Made by a program: the position numbers and the translations under genes. From positions 269,751 to 333,750 of the forward strand of contig JAHZDZ010000001.1 of the NCBI GenBank assembly GCA_019422105.1: DNA of 64,000 nt, in the 5' to 3' direction. Source of the stretch: Bacillota bacterium (GTDB lineage Bacteria; Bacillota; Clostridia; Lachnospirales; Anaerotignaceae). The first letter of the stretch is position 1. Each line of letters opens with the position of its first letter. Of this stretch, positions 17,961 through 26,146 are shown piece after piece. The notes under the pieces are model-generated. The model was not told the origin of the DNA, did not search any database, and worked only from the letters and a program-made list of their open reading frames with translations.

Positions 17961-20060
17961 TTATGAACAGGATACTCTATTTCCATCAAATTTTTTGATA
18001 TAGTCTACAAAATCTTCAAATGGGACTGCCGGGGAATACAGATAACCCTGATAAATAACACATCCCATTTCCTCCAATAATCTTCTTTGCTCCTCCGTCT
18101 CCACACATTCCGCTATTACTTGAAAATCAAGTGTTCTGGCAAGGTGCATAATAGAGGATATAATCTCCCTGCTTCTCTTGTTGACCGCAATATCCTTCAC
18201 AAGCGAGCCATCGAGCTTCACCACATCAAACTGATTATTTTGCAGGTACATCAGAGAGCTGTGTCCCATACCGAAATCATCCATTATAATATAAATTCCA
18301 TCCCGCCTAAGTGCCGAAAGCCTTTCTGTCGTCTCATCTGACAGGGATAATGCCGCCTGTTCCGTAATCTCTATGCCTAAAGTGTGTTTTTGAATGTTCC
18401 TTCGGCGCAGCCCCTCTGCTATCTCATCTAGCACTCGTTTATCCTCCGCCTGTTCTGCCGTCAGATTCACAGAAAATTTTACAGGTGTAATTATTTTATC
18501 CTCTGCTGTCGCCACATGGTCAAACGATTTTTGTATAATCATATCCCCCAAAGCATTGATAAGCCCGCTCTCCTCGGCCAAAGCAATGACCAAAGGAGGA
18601 TATACAAGTCCGCCTGATTCGTGAATCCACCGGAGAAGGGCCTCAGCTCCAATCACCCTGCCGTCCGCACTGATCTGGGGCTGGTAATACAATTGCAGCT
18701 TGCCCTGCTCTATTGCATACTTCAAATCCCATGACAAGGATTTCGCCGCCTGACTCAAGCTATCCTGCCGATTTATCAGTACTGGCTTTGTACCCGCCTT
18801 CTCACAGTCTTTGACTACTTGAACCATTTCCTCAATTTTCTTCCTCCCCATCCTCTTTTGATATCTTTGAGATATATTGACAAAGGGTATATAAATCGCC
18901 GTTCCGACCATCAGGTTTACAAGCTGTAAAAGGCTTCCCCGCAGGGAGCCGCAGGCCGCATAGCCGCTGATTAAAATAGGCGTTGTCCATTCCACCTCGC
19001 TTAATACCGCTGGAACGATACCAAAACGTATGGCAAGATAGCTGATAGAAGTCAACACCAACGGCGTCAGTAAAAACGGTATAAAATAGATTGGATTGAA
19101 CACAATGGGAATGCCGAATAAGAGAAGTTCATTCATGTTAAACAGCACAGGAACCGCTGCCATTTTAGAGAGGTTCCGCATAGCACGCCGCTTATCGGCA
19201 ATAAGCATTGCAATTACCATACAGGTAAGGGCGCCGCAGCCGCCAAACAATACAAAGGTATCAAAAAATGTTTTACTCCAAATCTCTCCGCCGCTTCCCC
19301 CATCAAGAATAAAAACCTGTCTGGCAACACCATCCAGCATGTTTCCGCCATGAATACCGAATATCCACATAAAATGGAGAAGAAAAATAAATAATAGTCC
19401 GCTGAAAAAAGAACGTCCCAAATGCTGAAACAATTCCAAAAGCTTGGCGGAAAATATGTTTTGAAAATTATCAATACCGAATACATGTACAAGCATGGCA
19501 TTAAGCAGTGAGAAAATACTGATTATAAATATTGCCGGCACGATAGATACCACCGTAATATTAAAAACGGAGTCCGAAGTATCTATGTAACGTCCCATAT
19601 TTTGATACGCAAAAATACTGAGTTGACGGTATATGATAGAGGAAATCATAGTGACTGCAAAAGCGTTAAAGAGATAAATACTTTGAAACATGGCAAAAGA
19701 AACTCCATTTTGAGCGTCAGCGGAAAAAGCAAGAAAGGCGCAGACATTTAAAAAAGGCAATATCCCCTTGTAATGAAAATTGTACTGCTTCTCATAGCTG
19801 TAACTGATTGTCAATATCATGATCAAAGACACAATATCTAAAGTAACAGCTTTCACCGTAGTGAAAAAGCCTCTGAAAAAACCACCCATAAAAATACTGA
19901 GCCAATCCTGATATCCCTGGAAGGGCAGACTTAAAAAAAGCAGAGCAAAGGAACCTGCAATAATTGCAGGAGTTGCAAGAAGCATGCCGTTTCTAACTGA
20001 CAATAAAATTTTATTGTCCTCAATTTTTCCGCACCACTCTATGAATTTTTTGCTGTCCAT
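17961..20060 (-). CDS. PTS EIIC-like membrane domain fused to an EAL c-di-GMP phosphodiesterase
   Basis: A 699-residue fusion. Residues about 1-430 form a polytopic domain like PTS EIIC permeases of the lactose/cellobiose type (GIHGGNMLDG, FNMNELLLFGIPIVFNP, WTTPILISGYAACG). Residues about 455-690 form an EAL domain. Its catalytic signature is largely intact: EALLRW, FSVNLTAEQ, EITEQ, DDFGMGHSS, VKLDGSLV, ECVETEEQ and QGYLYS. EIIA and EIIB are absent here. A plausible role is sensing a sugar at the membrane and degrading c-di-GMP in response, rather than sugar uptake. The start at 20060 has a GGGGGGA site and lies downstream of a consensus promoter that overlaps the longer open frame, ruling the longer start out. 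Confidence 0.88.
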   Translation of the reverse strand: MDSKKFIEWCGKIEDNKILLSVRNGMLLATPAIIAGSFALLFLSLPFQGYQDWLSIFMGGFFRGFFTTVKAVTLDIVSLIMILTISYSYEKQYNFHYKGILPFLNVCAFLAFSADAQNGVSFAMFQSIYLFNAFAVTMISSIIYRQLSIFAYQNMGRYIDTSDSVFNITVVSIVPAIFIISIFSLLNAMLVHVFGIDNFQNIFSAKLLELFQHLGRSFFSGLLFIFLLHFMWIFGIHGGNMLDGVARQVFILDGGSGGEIWSKTFFDTFVLFGGCGALTCMVIAMLIADKRRAMRNLSKMAAVPVLFNMNELLLFGIPIVFNPIYFIPFLLTPLVLTSISYLAIRFGIVPAVLSEVEWTTPILISGYAACGSLRGSLLQLVNLMVGTAIYIPFVNISQRYQKRMGRKKIEEMVQVVKDCEKAGTKPVLINRQDSLSQAAKSLSWDLKYAIEQGKLQLYYQPQISADGRVIGAEALLRWIHESGGLVYPPLVIALAEESGLINALGDMIIQKSFDHVATAEDKIITPVKFSVNLTAEQAEDKRVLDEIAEGLRRRNIQKHTLGIEITEQAALSLSDETTERLSALRRDGIYIIMDDFGMGHSSLMYLQNNQFDVVKLDGSLVKDIAVNKRSREIISSIMHLARTLDFQVIAECVETEEQRRLLEEMGCVIYQGYLYSPAVPFEDFVDYIKKFDGNRVSCS

Positions 20061-20097
20061 GGTATCCCCCCATGCAATGGAAATTGGTTCTTTCATC

Positions 20098-20126
20098 ATC
20101 ATAACAATTTCTATTTCCACTGGCAA
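20098..20126 (-). promoter_or_regulatory. Sigma-A promoter of the EIIC-EAL gene
   Basis: On the minus strand TTGCCA (20121-20126) and TATGAT (20098-20103) are separated by exactly 17 bases. This gives a short leader of about 30 bases and fixes the start at 20060. I saw no c-di-GMP riboswitch upstream. Confidence 0.7.
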
Positions 20127-20264
20127 GAGAATAAGGGAGCTTTTTTTCAATTGGTAAATACAGGTAATTCCTTTACAGGTATTCACTTTTTTTAAAAACC
20201 GAAGCTTCTCATCAATTTCAGCAAAACAATTCTATATCATTTTTCTTTTCTTAAGAGGTCAGAA

Positions 20265-20552
20265 GCCATGTATAAACCCGCCCGCCAAAGGCGGAATGAA
20301 CTTTGCTAACGCAAAGACACCGCTGGGGACTTTGTTCCCTCTCCTCAACGCTTACACATTTCATGTGCTTGGCGTTTTCGTAAAACCGCTTGAAAGCCTT
20401 GGGCTGCACTTTGGAAAGTTCCTGCTGCCGCTCACACCTGCGGCGTCCGGCTCTTTTTGGCCGGTTCATACTTCGTCTGCCATGATATGGGGCATTGCGT
20501 CCGGCGGATAACACCCCCGTTCTTTTGGTACTTTTCTTGAAAGAAAAGAACG
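20265..20552. repeat. Dispersed repeat ending in a GTACTTTTC-type palindrome
   Basis: This stretch carries GTTCTTTTGGTACTTTTC plus GAAAGAAAAG (20519-20552), which recurs at 28271 and 61157. It also has a neighbouring CGGCC-rich part that resembles 61230-61250 read on the other strand. Open frames crossing it look non-coding. It separates the ATPase gene from the EIIC-EAL gene. Confidence 0.55.
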
Positions 20553-20576
20553 AAATTTGTTTAAAACTCCTATACA

Positions 20577-23189
20577 TCAGTCCTTTTTCGCAATACCCCC
20601 CGCAAGCTTTAACGCCTGTATGGCTATCAGGGAGAGAATTGAAAAACCATATACGCTTAAAAGCTGTGTTCCCGTCAATGCGGCCACAGAAAAAATGCCG
20701 TGAAGCGCCGGTATCAGAAGTACAGCTGTCAACAGCACTACTCCTACGCCAAATGCCGCCCATAAATAAAGATTATTGAATAAAGCCCTGGTAAAAAGCA
20801 CCGGTTTTTTCGATTTACAGTTAAATCCGTGCAGAAGTCTGGAAAGACAAAGCGTTCCGAAAGCCATTGTGCTTGCGGCTGCACTGCCGCCTGTTTTTAG
20901 TCCCACAGTATAGGCAGACATGGTCACAATACAGATGATAATGCCCTCAAGTATAATTTCTGTCAGTAAATCACGTGTCAATATCGACTCGTTGATAGGT
21001 CTTGGCCGCTCCTTCATGACATCCTTTGAGTGCGGCTCCAATCCCAGCGCAATCGCCGGCATAGAATCCGTCAGAAGATTAATAAACAGAAGGTGCACCG
21101 GCGCAAAGGGTACGGGGAGATTAAATACCGAAGCATATAATACAGCCAGAATACCCGCCGTGTTTCCCGAGAGCAGAAACTTAATTGAATTTTTGATATT
21201 ACGGTAAAGGTTTCTGCCGTTTTCCACAGCTTTGACAATGGTAGCAAAATTGTCATCCGTCAATACCATGCTGGCTGCATCCTTTGCCACCTCCGATCCT
21301 GTAATGCCCATAGCCACACCAATATCTGCCGCCTTCAGCGCCGGAGCATCATTGACGCCGTCCCCCGTCATGGATACAATATTGCCCTTATTCTGCCACG
21401 CCTTAACAATGCGGATTTTGTGCTCCGGAGAAACCCTGGCGTATACCGATATTTTATCTACAAAATCCTCCAGTTCTCTGTCACTCAGCCCGTCAATCTC
21501 CGCACCGTCCACCGCCTCGCTGAAGTCCTCCAGTATACCGATTTCCTTCGCGATGGCCGCCGCCGTAACCTTGTGGTCTCCTGTTATCATAACGGGACGT
21601 ATTCCGGCTCTTTTGCACTCTAAAACCGCCTGGCGGCTTTCCATCCTTGGCGGGTCCATCATAGCGATAAGCCCAATAAAAATCATGTCTTTCTCGTCTT
21701 CCTGATGAATATCCCTTGGTTTATCCAGCTCCTTATAGGCAAAGGCAAGCACACGAAGGCCCTCTTGAGAAAAGCCGGCGTTAATTTCCTCCAGCTCCCT
21801 TCTATCCTCCTTAGTAAATTTTACGGTGCAATCAGGCTTCTCTATCTTTATAATACGGTTAAAGAGCACATCCACTGCGCCTTTAGTCACCATAATATAT
21901 TTATCACCAAAATGAATTACTGCGGACATCAGCTTTCTGTCAGAGTCAAAGGGCACTTCGCTGATACGCTCATATTTTTCCTTTACCAATGTATCCTCAA
22001 AGCCATGCTTATCCCCAAAATTAATGAGAGCCACCTCCGTAGGGTCTCCTATCTCCCTTCCCTCCTGGTTTGAGGAATCGTTGCAAAGAATCCCCATAAG
22101 CAAAAGAGCCTTATCCAAATTTCCCGAAAAGTCGGCATTTTCCTCCTCCACAACCTGATTGTTGACACAATATTTCTGCACTGTCATTTTATTCTGAGTC
22201 AAAGTTCCCGTCTTATCGGAGCAGATGACGGACACACTTCCAAGCCCCTCTACGGCATGAAGCTTTCTTACTATTGCATTTTCTCTGGCCATTTTCTGCG
22301 TGCCAAAGGAAAGAACAATGGTGACAATGGAGCTTAAAGCTTCCGGTATGGCTGCCACAGCCAGAGCTACGGCAAACATAAAGGCGTTGACAATATCGCC
22401 GCCCCGTAAAATGTTTACGCCAAACAGCACTGCACAGATAAGCAATATGACAATGGAGAGCTTTTTCCCAAAGTCATCCAGATTCTGCTGCAATGGTGTT
22501 TTCTTTGCCTGGGTACTTTTTAAAAGTCCCGCTACCTTTCCGATTTCCGTCTCCATTCCGGTCTGTGTTACTACAAAGGTTGCTCTGCCATAGGTGGCAA
22601 AGCTGCCGGAAAACACCATATTTTTTCTGTCACCAATAGCGGCTTCCCCCTCCAAAAGCTTTTCATCCTTCTCCACACTGACGGACTCCCCCGTCAGAGA
22701 GCTTTCATTCACCTTAAGACTGAAGTTTTCCAGTATTCTGCCGTCTGCGCAGATATAGTCTCCTGCCTCTACAGTTACAATATCTCCCGGTACAACATCT
22801 TTAGAAGCCACAGTTATTTTTTCACCGTTTCTCAGTATCTTTGCCGTCGGTGAGGAAAGGCTTTTCAGACTTTCCAGGGACTGCGCTGCCTTGACGTGCT
22901 GAACGGTTCCAAGGACTGCGTTTATGGTGATAACAATAAGTATTACAAGGGAGCTTTCCCAATCGCCCAAAAAAGCAGATATTAAAGCAGCCGCAATTAA
23001 TATGATGACAAGAAAATCCTTAAACTGTTCCAGAAAAACCATAAAAGTGCTTTTTTTCTTTCCCTCCTGTATAGCGTTCGGACCATATTTTTGCAGTCTC
23101 AAAAGTGCTTCCTCATTTGTCAGTCCGCTTTCCGTACAGTGATATTGACGCAGTACCTCTTCCTTCGTCTTGTTATAAATTTTATCCAT
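20577..23189 (-). CDS. P2-type cation-transporting ATPase, probably Mn2+ or Ca2+ exporter
   Basis: An 870-residue P-type ATPase. Landmarks are: an N-terminal cation-ATPase domain; LTGES in the actuator domain (about 165-169); PEALSSIV in M4 (about 282-289); the phosphorylated aspartate in SDKTGTLTQNK (about D325); and GDGVNDAPALKAADIG in the hinge. Six C-terminal helices complete it. The family pumps Ca2+ or Mn2+ outward. The start at 23189 is chosen for AAGGAG nine bases before the ATG. Upstream lies a Mn2+-type yybP-ykoY riboswitch with a terminator, strongly suggesting that it is switched on by excess Mn2+ and serves manganese efflux. Confidence 0.92.
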   Translation of the reverse strand: MDKIYNKTKEEVLRQYHCTESGLTNEEALLRLQKYGPNAIQEGKKKSTFMVFLEQFKDFLVIILIAAALISAFLGDWESSLVILIVITINAVLGTVQHVKAAQSLESLKSLSSPTAKILRNGEKITVASKDVVPGDIVTVEAGDYICADGRILENFSLKVNESSLTGESVSVEKDEKLLEGEAAIGDRKNMVFSGSFATYGRATFVVTQTGMETEIGKVAGLLKSTQAKKTPLQQNLDDFGKKLSIVILLICAVLFGVNILRGGDIVNAFMFAVALAVAAIPEALSSIVTIVLSFGTQKMARENAIVRKLHAVEGLGSVSVICSDKTGTLTQNKMTVQKYCVNNQVVEEENADFSGNLDKALLLMGILCNDSSNQEGREIGDPTEVALINFGDKHGFEDTLVKEKYERISEVPFDSDRKLMSAVIHFGDKYIMVTKGAVDVLFNRIIKIEKPDCTVKFTKEDRRELEEINAGFSQEGLRVLAFAYKELDKPRDIHQEDEKDMIFIGLIAMMDPPRMESRQAVLECKRAGIRPVMITGDHKVTAAAIAKEIGILEDFSEAVDGAEIDGLSDRELEDFVDKISVYARVSPEHKIRIVKAWQNKGNIVSMTGDGVNDAPALKAADIGVAMGITGSEVAKDAASMVLTDDNFATIVKAVENGRNLYRNIKNSIKFLLSGNTAGILAVLYASVFNLPVPFAPVHLLFINLLTDSMPAIALGLEPHSKDVMKERPRPINESILTRDLLTEIILEGIIICIVTMSAYTVGLKTGGSAAASTMAFGTLCLSRLLHGFNCKSKKPVLFTRALFNNLYLWAAFGVGVVLLTAVLLIPALHGIFSVAALTGTQLLSVYGFSILSLIAIQALKLAGGIAKKD

Positions 23190-23297
23190 TCTCGTCCACT
23201 CCTTCACCTTTCCCGCTTTCTCACATACCAGAATCAAAACAGAAGCCTTTCAAATTCATAATATATATCTTTCTGAATTCCGACGGAAAAATAAAAA

Positions 23298-23356
23298 AGA
23301 CTTTTAATTATAATTCCAAAAATAGTTTTTACTATTCGAAATTATATTAAAAGTCT
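23298..23356 (-). terminator. Riboswitch-controlled terminator
   Basis: On the minus strand AGACTTTTAATATAATT pairs with AATTATAATTAAAAGTCT (one bulge), followed by TTTTTTATTTTT. Its 5' arm is the same stretch that closes P1 of the upstream aptamer, so the two structures exclude each other. Confidence 0.8.
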
Positions 23357-23435
23357 TGTAACCATTCTCATGGTATATAATGCCAGGCTTGCGCCGGGTA
23401 TGTTGACATTATATTTGCACTACTCCCTCTTAATA
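23345..23435 (-). promoter_or_regulatory. yybP-ykoY (Mn2+) riboswitch aptamer
   Basis: On the minus strand the leader shows P1 TATTAAGAG with CTTTTAATA, then the conserved GGGAGTAG, a stem ATATAATG/CATTATAT holding TCAACATA and a CCGGC-GCAA-GCCTGG hairpin, then ACCATGAGAATGGT and AAGACTTT. These match the yybP-ykoY family in order and spacing. P1 formation would free the gene from the overlapping terminator, so ligand binding should turn on the P-type ATPase. The identification is from motif memory and was not scored with a covariance model. Confidence 0.8.
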
Positions 23436-23460
23436 AGAGCCTCTGTATGATATTGGAATG

Positions 23461-23489
23461 ATTCTAGCATGATTTTCCAGCTTTGTCAA
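23461..23489 (-). promoter_or_regulatory. Promoter of the riboswitch-ATPase transcript
   Basis: TTGACA (23484-23489) and TAGAAT (23461-23466) with a 17-base spacer on the minus strand, about 20 bases before the aptamer. Confidence 0.8.
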
Positions 23490-23664
23490 TGACAGCCGCT
23501 GCAATTGGCAAAAAAACCGTTAAGAATATGGAATGAATGGCAAATTTATAGCTTTCCATGTAGAAACCTTAGAAATTAAAGTAAGGTTTCCGTTAAAGAC
23601 AGATAACCTTTCAGACAATTTTTACGTATCTCATAGTAAATAATGAGCGGAAGGAAGGGATTTC

Positions 23665-24354
23665 ATGGAGATACTGGAAGCAATCAAAAAGAGGCATTCT
23701 GTCAGACGCTATCAAGACAAAGCGCTGGATGCAGATACTATCAGCAAATTAAACACCTTTATTCAGGAATGCAACACAAAAAGCGGTCTGCATATACAGC
23801 TCTGTGTCAATGAGCCCAAGGCTTTTGAAAGCAAGCTGGCTCATTACGGCACTTTTCGCAATGTCAAAAATTATATTGCCGTTGTAGGACTTGATACGCC
23901 TTACCTGCAGGAAAAATGCGGCTATTACGGAGAAAAAATTGTATTGTATATGACACAGCTTGGCTTGCAATCCTGTTGGGCCGCCTTAACCTACAGCAAA
24001 AGAAAATGCGCCTGCCGTATTGACAGGGGTGAAAAGCTCGTTTGCGTCATTGCACTGGGCTATGGTGAAACAGAAGGCAGCCCTCACAAGGTAAAACCAT
24101 TGGGCAAATTGTTCAGAACTGACAATAAGGAAATACCGGAATGGTTTAAAAGGGGCTTGAAAGCCGCACAACTGGCCCCAACGGCTGTCAATCAGCAGAA
24201 ATTTTTGTTTACACTAAGCGGCAGAACCGTATCCGCAAAGGCATTGACAGGATTTTATACAAAGCTGGATTTAGGAATTGTAAAATACCACTTTGAGGCA
24301 GGTGCAGGAGAAGGCAGTTTTGAGTGGGACAAAGACAGTCAGCCTCCTGTCTGA
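23665..24354 (+). CDS. Nitroreductase-family protein
   Basis: A 229-residue protein with the FMN-binding N-terminus of nitroreductases (AIKKRHSVRRYQDKAL). A middle segment, YGEKIVLYMTQLGLQSCWAAL, is typical of the TM1586-like group with two tandem half-domains, the second near KAAQLAPTAVNQQKF. Substrates are unknown; the family reduces nitro- or quinone-like compounds with NAD(P)H. GGAAGGAAGGG precedes the ATG. It is divergent from the riboswitch-controlled ATPase and stands alone. Confidence 0.85.
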   Translation: MEILEAIKKRHSVRRYQDKALDADTISKLNTFIQECNTKSGLHIQLCVNEPKAFESKLAHYGTFRNVKNYIAVVGLDTPYLQEKCGYYGEKIVLYMTQLGLQSCWAALTYSKRKCACRIDRGEKLVCVIALGYGETEGSPHKVKPLGKLFRTDNKEIPEWFKRGLKAAQLAPTAVNQQKFLFTLSGRTVSAKALTGFYTKLDLGIVKYHFEAGAGEGSFEWDKDSQPPV

Positions 24355-24545
24355 AATGTATTATTCTGGGTCAATTCGTTTCCAATTTTATGATTTATTG
24401 TGCAGACAATGAAAAAGCTTCAACAGGTCAAAAATTTCAGGCAATTACAAATTAAGCGGTATTGTATATTTTGCTATAGACAAAATACTGACAGTTGCTG
24501 TGCTTTTAAAAACCGATAGAGGTATTTTTTATACTCGACTAACGC

Positions 24546-24571
24546 AAAAAAGTCCCTATGGGACTTTTTTT
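24546..24571 (+). terminator. Intrinsic terminator
   Basis: AAAAAAGTCCC-TAT-GGGACTTTTTTT, a compact classic terminator about 190 bases past the nitroreductase gene. The preceding 24355-24545 contains no gene. Confidence 0.75.
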
Positions 24572-24645
24572 GCGAATTTATCAGAAAGTTACAGTACCAG
24601 GCGAAACCCCTATGGAATTTGTGCAACATTGTACTGTAAATAATT

Positions 24646-24680
24646 TTGAACCTTGGGGCTTAACAGCACACAAGGTTCAA
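24646..24680 (-). terminator. Hairpin after trxA
   Basis: TTGAACCTTG pairs perfectly with CAAGGTTCAA around a 15-base loop, 31 bases past the thioredoxin stop; only a weak U tract follows on the minus strand. Confidence 0.6.
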
Positions 24681-24711
24681 ACTTTTATGTCTTCTTATGG
24701 CATCAAGGTAC

Positions 24712-25026
24712 TTACTTCTCAATCATTTTTTTAATCTGCTCCTTAGGAACAAATCCCACACTCTGTCCTACAGCCTTGCCATTTTTGAAAACCATAAGAG
24801 TAGGAACGGACATAATATTGAATTTTTCCGTCAATGCCATTTCCTCATCTATGTTAACCTTTCCAACAGCAACCTTATCACCCATCTCCTCCGCCAGCTG
24901 ATCTACAACCGGTGAAAGCATTTTACAGGGGCCGCACCATGTGGCATAAAAGTCAACCAGAACCGGCTTGCTGGAACCTAAAACCTCTTTTTCAAAATTT
25001 TCTGTTGTTATTTTAAATACTGACAT
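24712..25026 (-). CDS. trxA: Thioredoxin
   Basis: A 104-residue thioredoxin with the active site WCGPC (residues 30-34), the conserved cis-proline loop SVPTLMVFKNG and the usual length. It reduces protein disulfides in the cytoplasm. The start at 25026 is chosen because AAGGAGTG lies nine bases before it and the 15 extra upstream residues are not thioredoxin-like. It sits downstream of a membrane ferredoxin, a CXXC microprotein and a TlpA-like lipoprotein in the same direction, which suggests joint use in a thiol-redox system. No thioredoxin reductase gene is nearby. Confidence 0.95.
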   Translation of the reverse strand: MSVFKITTENFEKEVLGSSKPVLVDFYATWCGPCKMLSPVVDQLAEEMGDKVAVGKVNIDEEMALTEKFNIMSVPTLMVFKNGKAVGQSVGFVPKEQIKKMIEK

Positions 25027-25110
25027 AAATAGCACTCCTTCCATAAATGGATAATTTATTGTACGTATCATTGTTATTAAAAGCCTCAGCCCATCTGAGG
25101 CTGATCTATA

Positions 25111-26010
25111 TTAACTGCCCTTTTTTCTGCCGGGACAGACAATACCATTCTTTTTCGAAAGAAACCGCACATCAATCGCATCTGTCGGACATGCACCGAC
25201 ACACATACCGCAGCGGATACATTCCTGTGAGTTAGGCGTTTCGAAGGTTTTTATGGAAAAACCACAGGCGTCTCTGCACTTGCCGCACCGTATGCATTTC
25301 GCCTCATTTATCTCGTAGCGGTACAGCGAGATTGGATTGAAAAAGCCGTAAACTGCGCCCAAGGGACATAAATATCTGCAAAAGGGGCGATAAAACATAA
25401 CAGACAGCACTATGACTGCGGCTAATATAAAGCCCTTCCACAGAAACAGCCTTCCTGCGGCAGCTCGAAGGCTTTCATTGGCGCCAAGCAGGGGGAGCGC
25501 CCCAAATAAAGTGCCGGAGGGGCAGATAACCTTACAGAACCAGGGTTTCCCCTGTCCGACAATATCCACTGCAAACAGAGGCAAAAGTATTACAAAAACC
25601 AGCAGTATAACATACTTGAGATATTTCAGTACAGCGTCAAAAGGCAGTCTTTTCCTTTTATTGAAAAAAGGAATTTTGTAGAGCAAATCCTGAACCAATC
25701 CAAAGGGACACAGCCAGCCGCATACAAATCTGCCCAATACAGCGCCTACAATCATGAAAAATCCAAGTATGTAAAAGGACACACGGTAACTTCTGCTCCC
25801 AAGTACAGCCTGAAGGGATCCTATGGGGCATGCGCCCAAAGCGCCGGGGCAGGAATAACAGTTTAGGCCGGGCAGACATACCCCTTTATAGGGTCCTTTA
25901 AAAATATTGCCCTTTAAAAAACCTTGGGCATAACCATTGCTGACGGCTGCAAATGCCACCTGGACAAAAAGTCTTGTTCTGTCTTTTTTGCGTTTTATCC
26001 AACTATCCAA
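25111..26010 (-). CDS. Polytopic 4Fe-4S membrane ferredoxin (NapH/YccM-like)
   Basis: A 299-residue membrane protein with about four to five helices. It has repeated cysteine motifs of the NapH/NosR family at the membrane surface (CGWLCPFG, CRYLCPLG) and an extra cysteine group near the N-terminus (CLPGLNCYSCPGALGACP). Two C-terminal 4Fe-4S motifs follow, CIRCGKCRDAC and CIRCGMCVGACP. Such proteins carry electrons across or along the membrane. The start is a TTG at 26010, inside the end of the microprotein gene (8-bp overlap), with GGAGTG upstream. The neighbours imply that electrons end up on extracytoplasmic thiols; this is inference. Confidence 0.85.
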   Translation of the reverse strand: MDSWIKRKKDRTRLFVQVAFAAVSNGYAQGFLKGNIFKGPYKGVCLPGLNCYSCPGALGACPIGSLQAVLGSRSYRVSFYILGFFMIVGAVLGRFVCGWLCPFGLVQDLLYKIPFFNKRKRLPFDAVLKYLKYVILLVFVILLPLFAVDIVGQGKPWFCKVICPSGTLFGALPLLGANESLRAAAGRLFLWKGFILAAVIVLSVMFYRPFCRYLCPLGAVYGFFNPISLYRYEINEAKCIRCGKCRDACGFSIKTFETPNSQECIRCGMCVGACPTDAIDVRFLSKKNGIVCPGRKKGS

Positions 26011-26146
26011 TGCCGATACACTCCAAACATATGTTGACCGCCTTCAAAAATACGGTATCGTATTCTCCTCTGTTGATTCCGTAAAGCAGAAGGCCAATAC
26101 CGCATACAACAAGAAAAATAGCAGCCTTATTTCCTGTACCTGTCAT
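26003..26146 (-). CDS. 47-residue CXXC membrane microprotein (CD1871A-like)
   Basis: A very small protein starting MTGTGNKAAIFLVVCG, with one hydrophobic helix (about 8-22) and ending NICLECIGIG, giving a C-terminal CxxC pair. Its ATG overlaps the TGA of the TlpA-like gene by four bases, and its stop lies within the next gene's start. Both junctions imply translational coupling. The pattern matches short CXXC proteins of the CD1871A type known from Clostridia beside 4Fe-4S membrane proteins. It may pass electrons or disulfides between the membrane ferredoxin and the lipoprotein. The family call is from memory. Confidence 0.78.
   Translation of the reverse strand: MTGTGNKAAIFLVVCGIGLLLYGINRGEYDTVFLKAVNICLECIGIG

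Noticed and set aside
20061..20250. c-di-GMP riboswitch upstream of the EIIC-EAL gene
   Set aside because: The promoter lies only about 40 bases from the start codon, leaving no room for an aptamer, and the conserved core is absent.
20251..20763. 170-codon minus-strand frame at the 3' end of the ATPase gene
   Set aside because: It overlaps the ATPase in another frame and runs through a dispersed repeat; no family resemblance.
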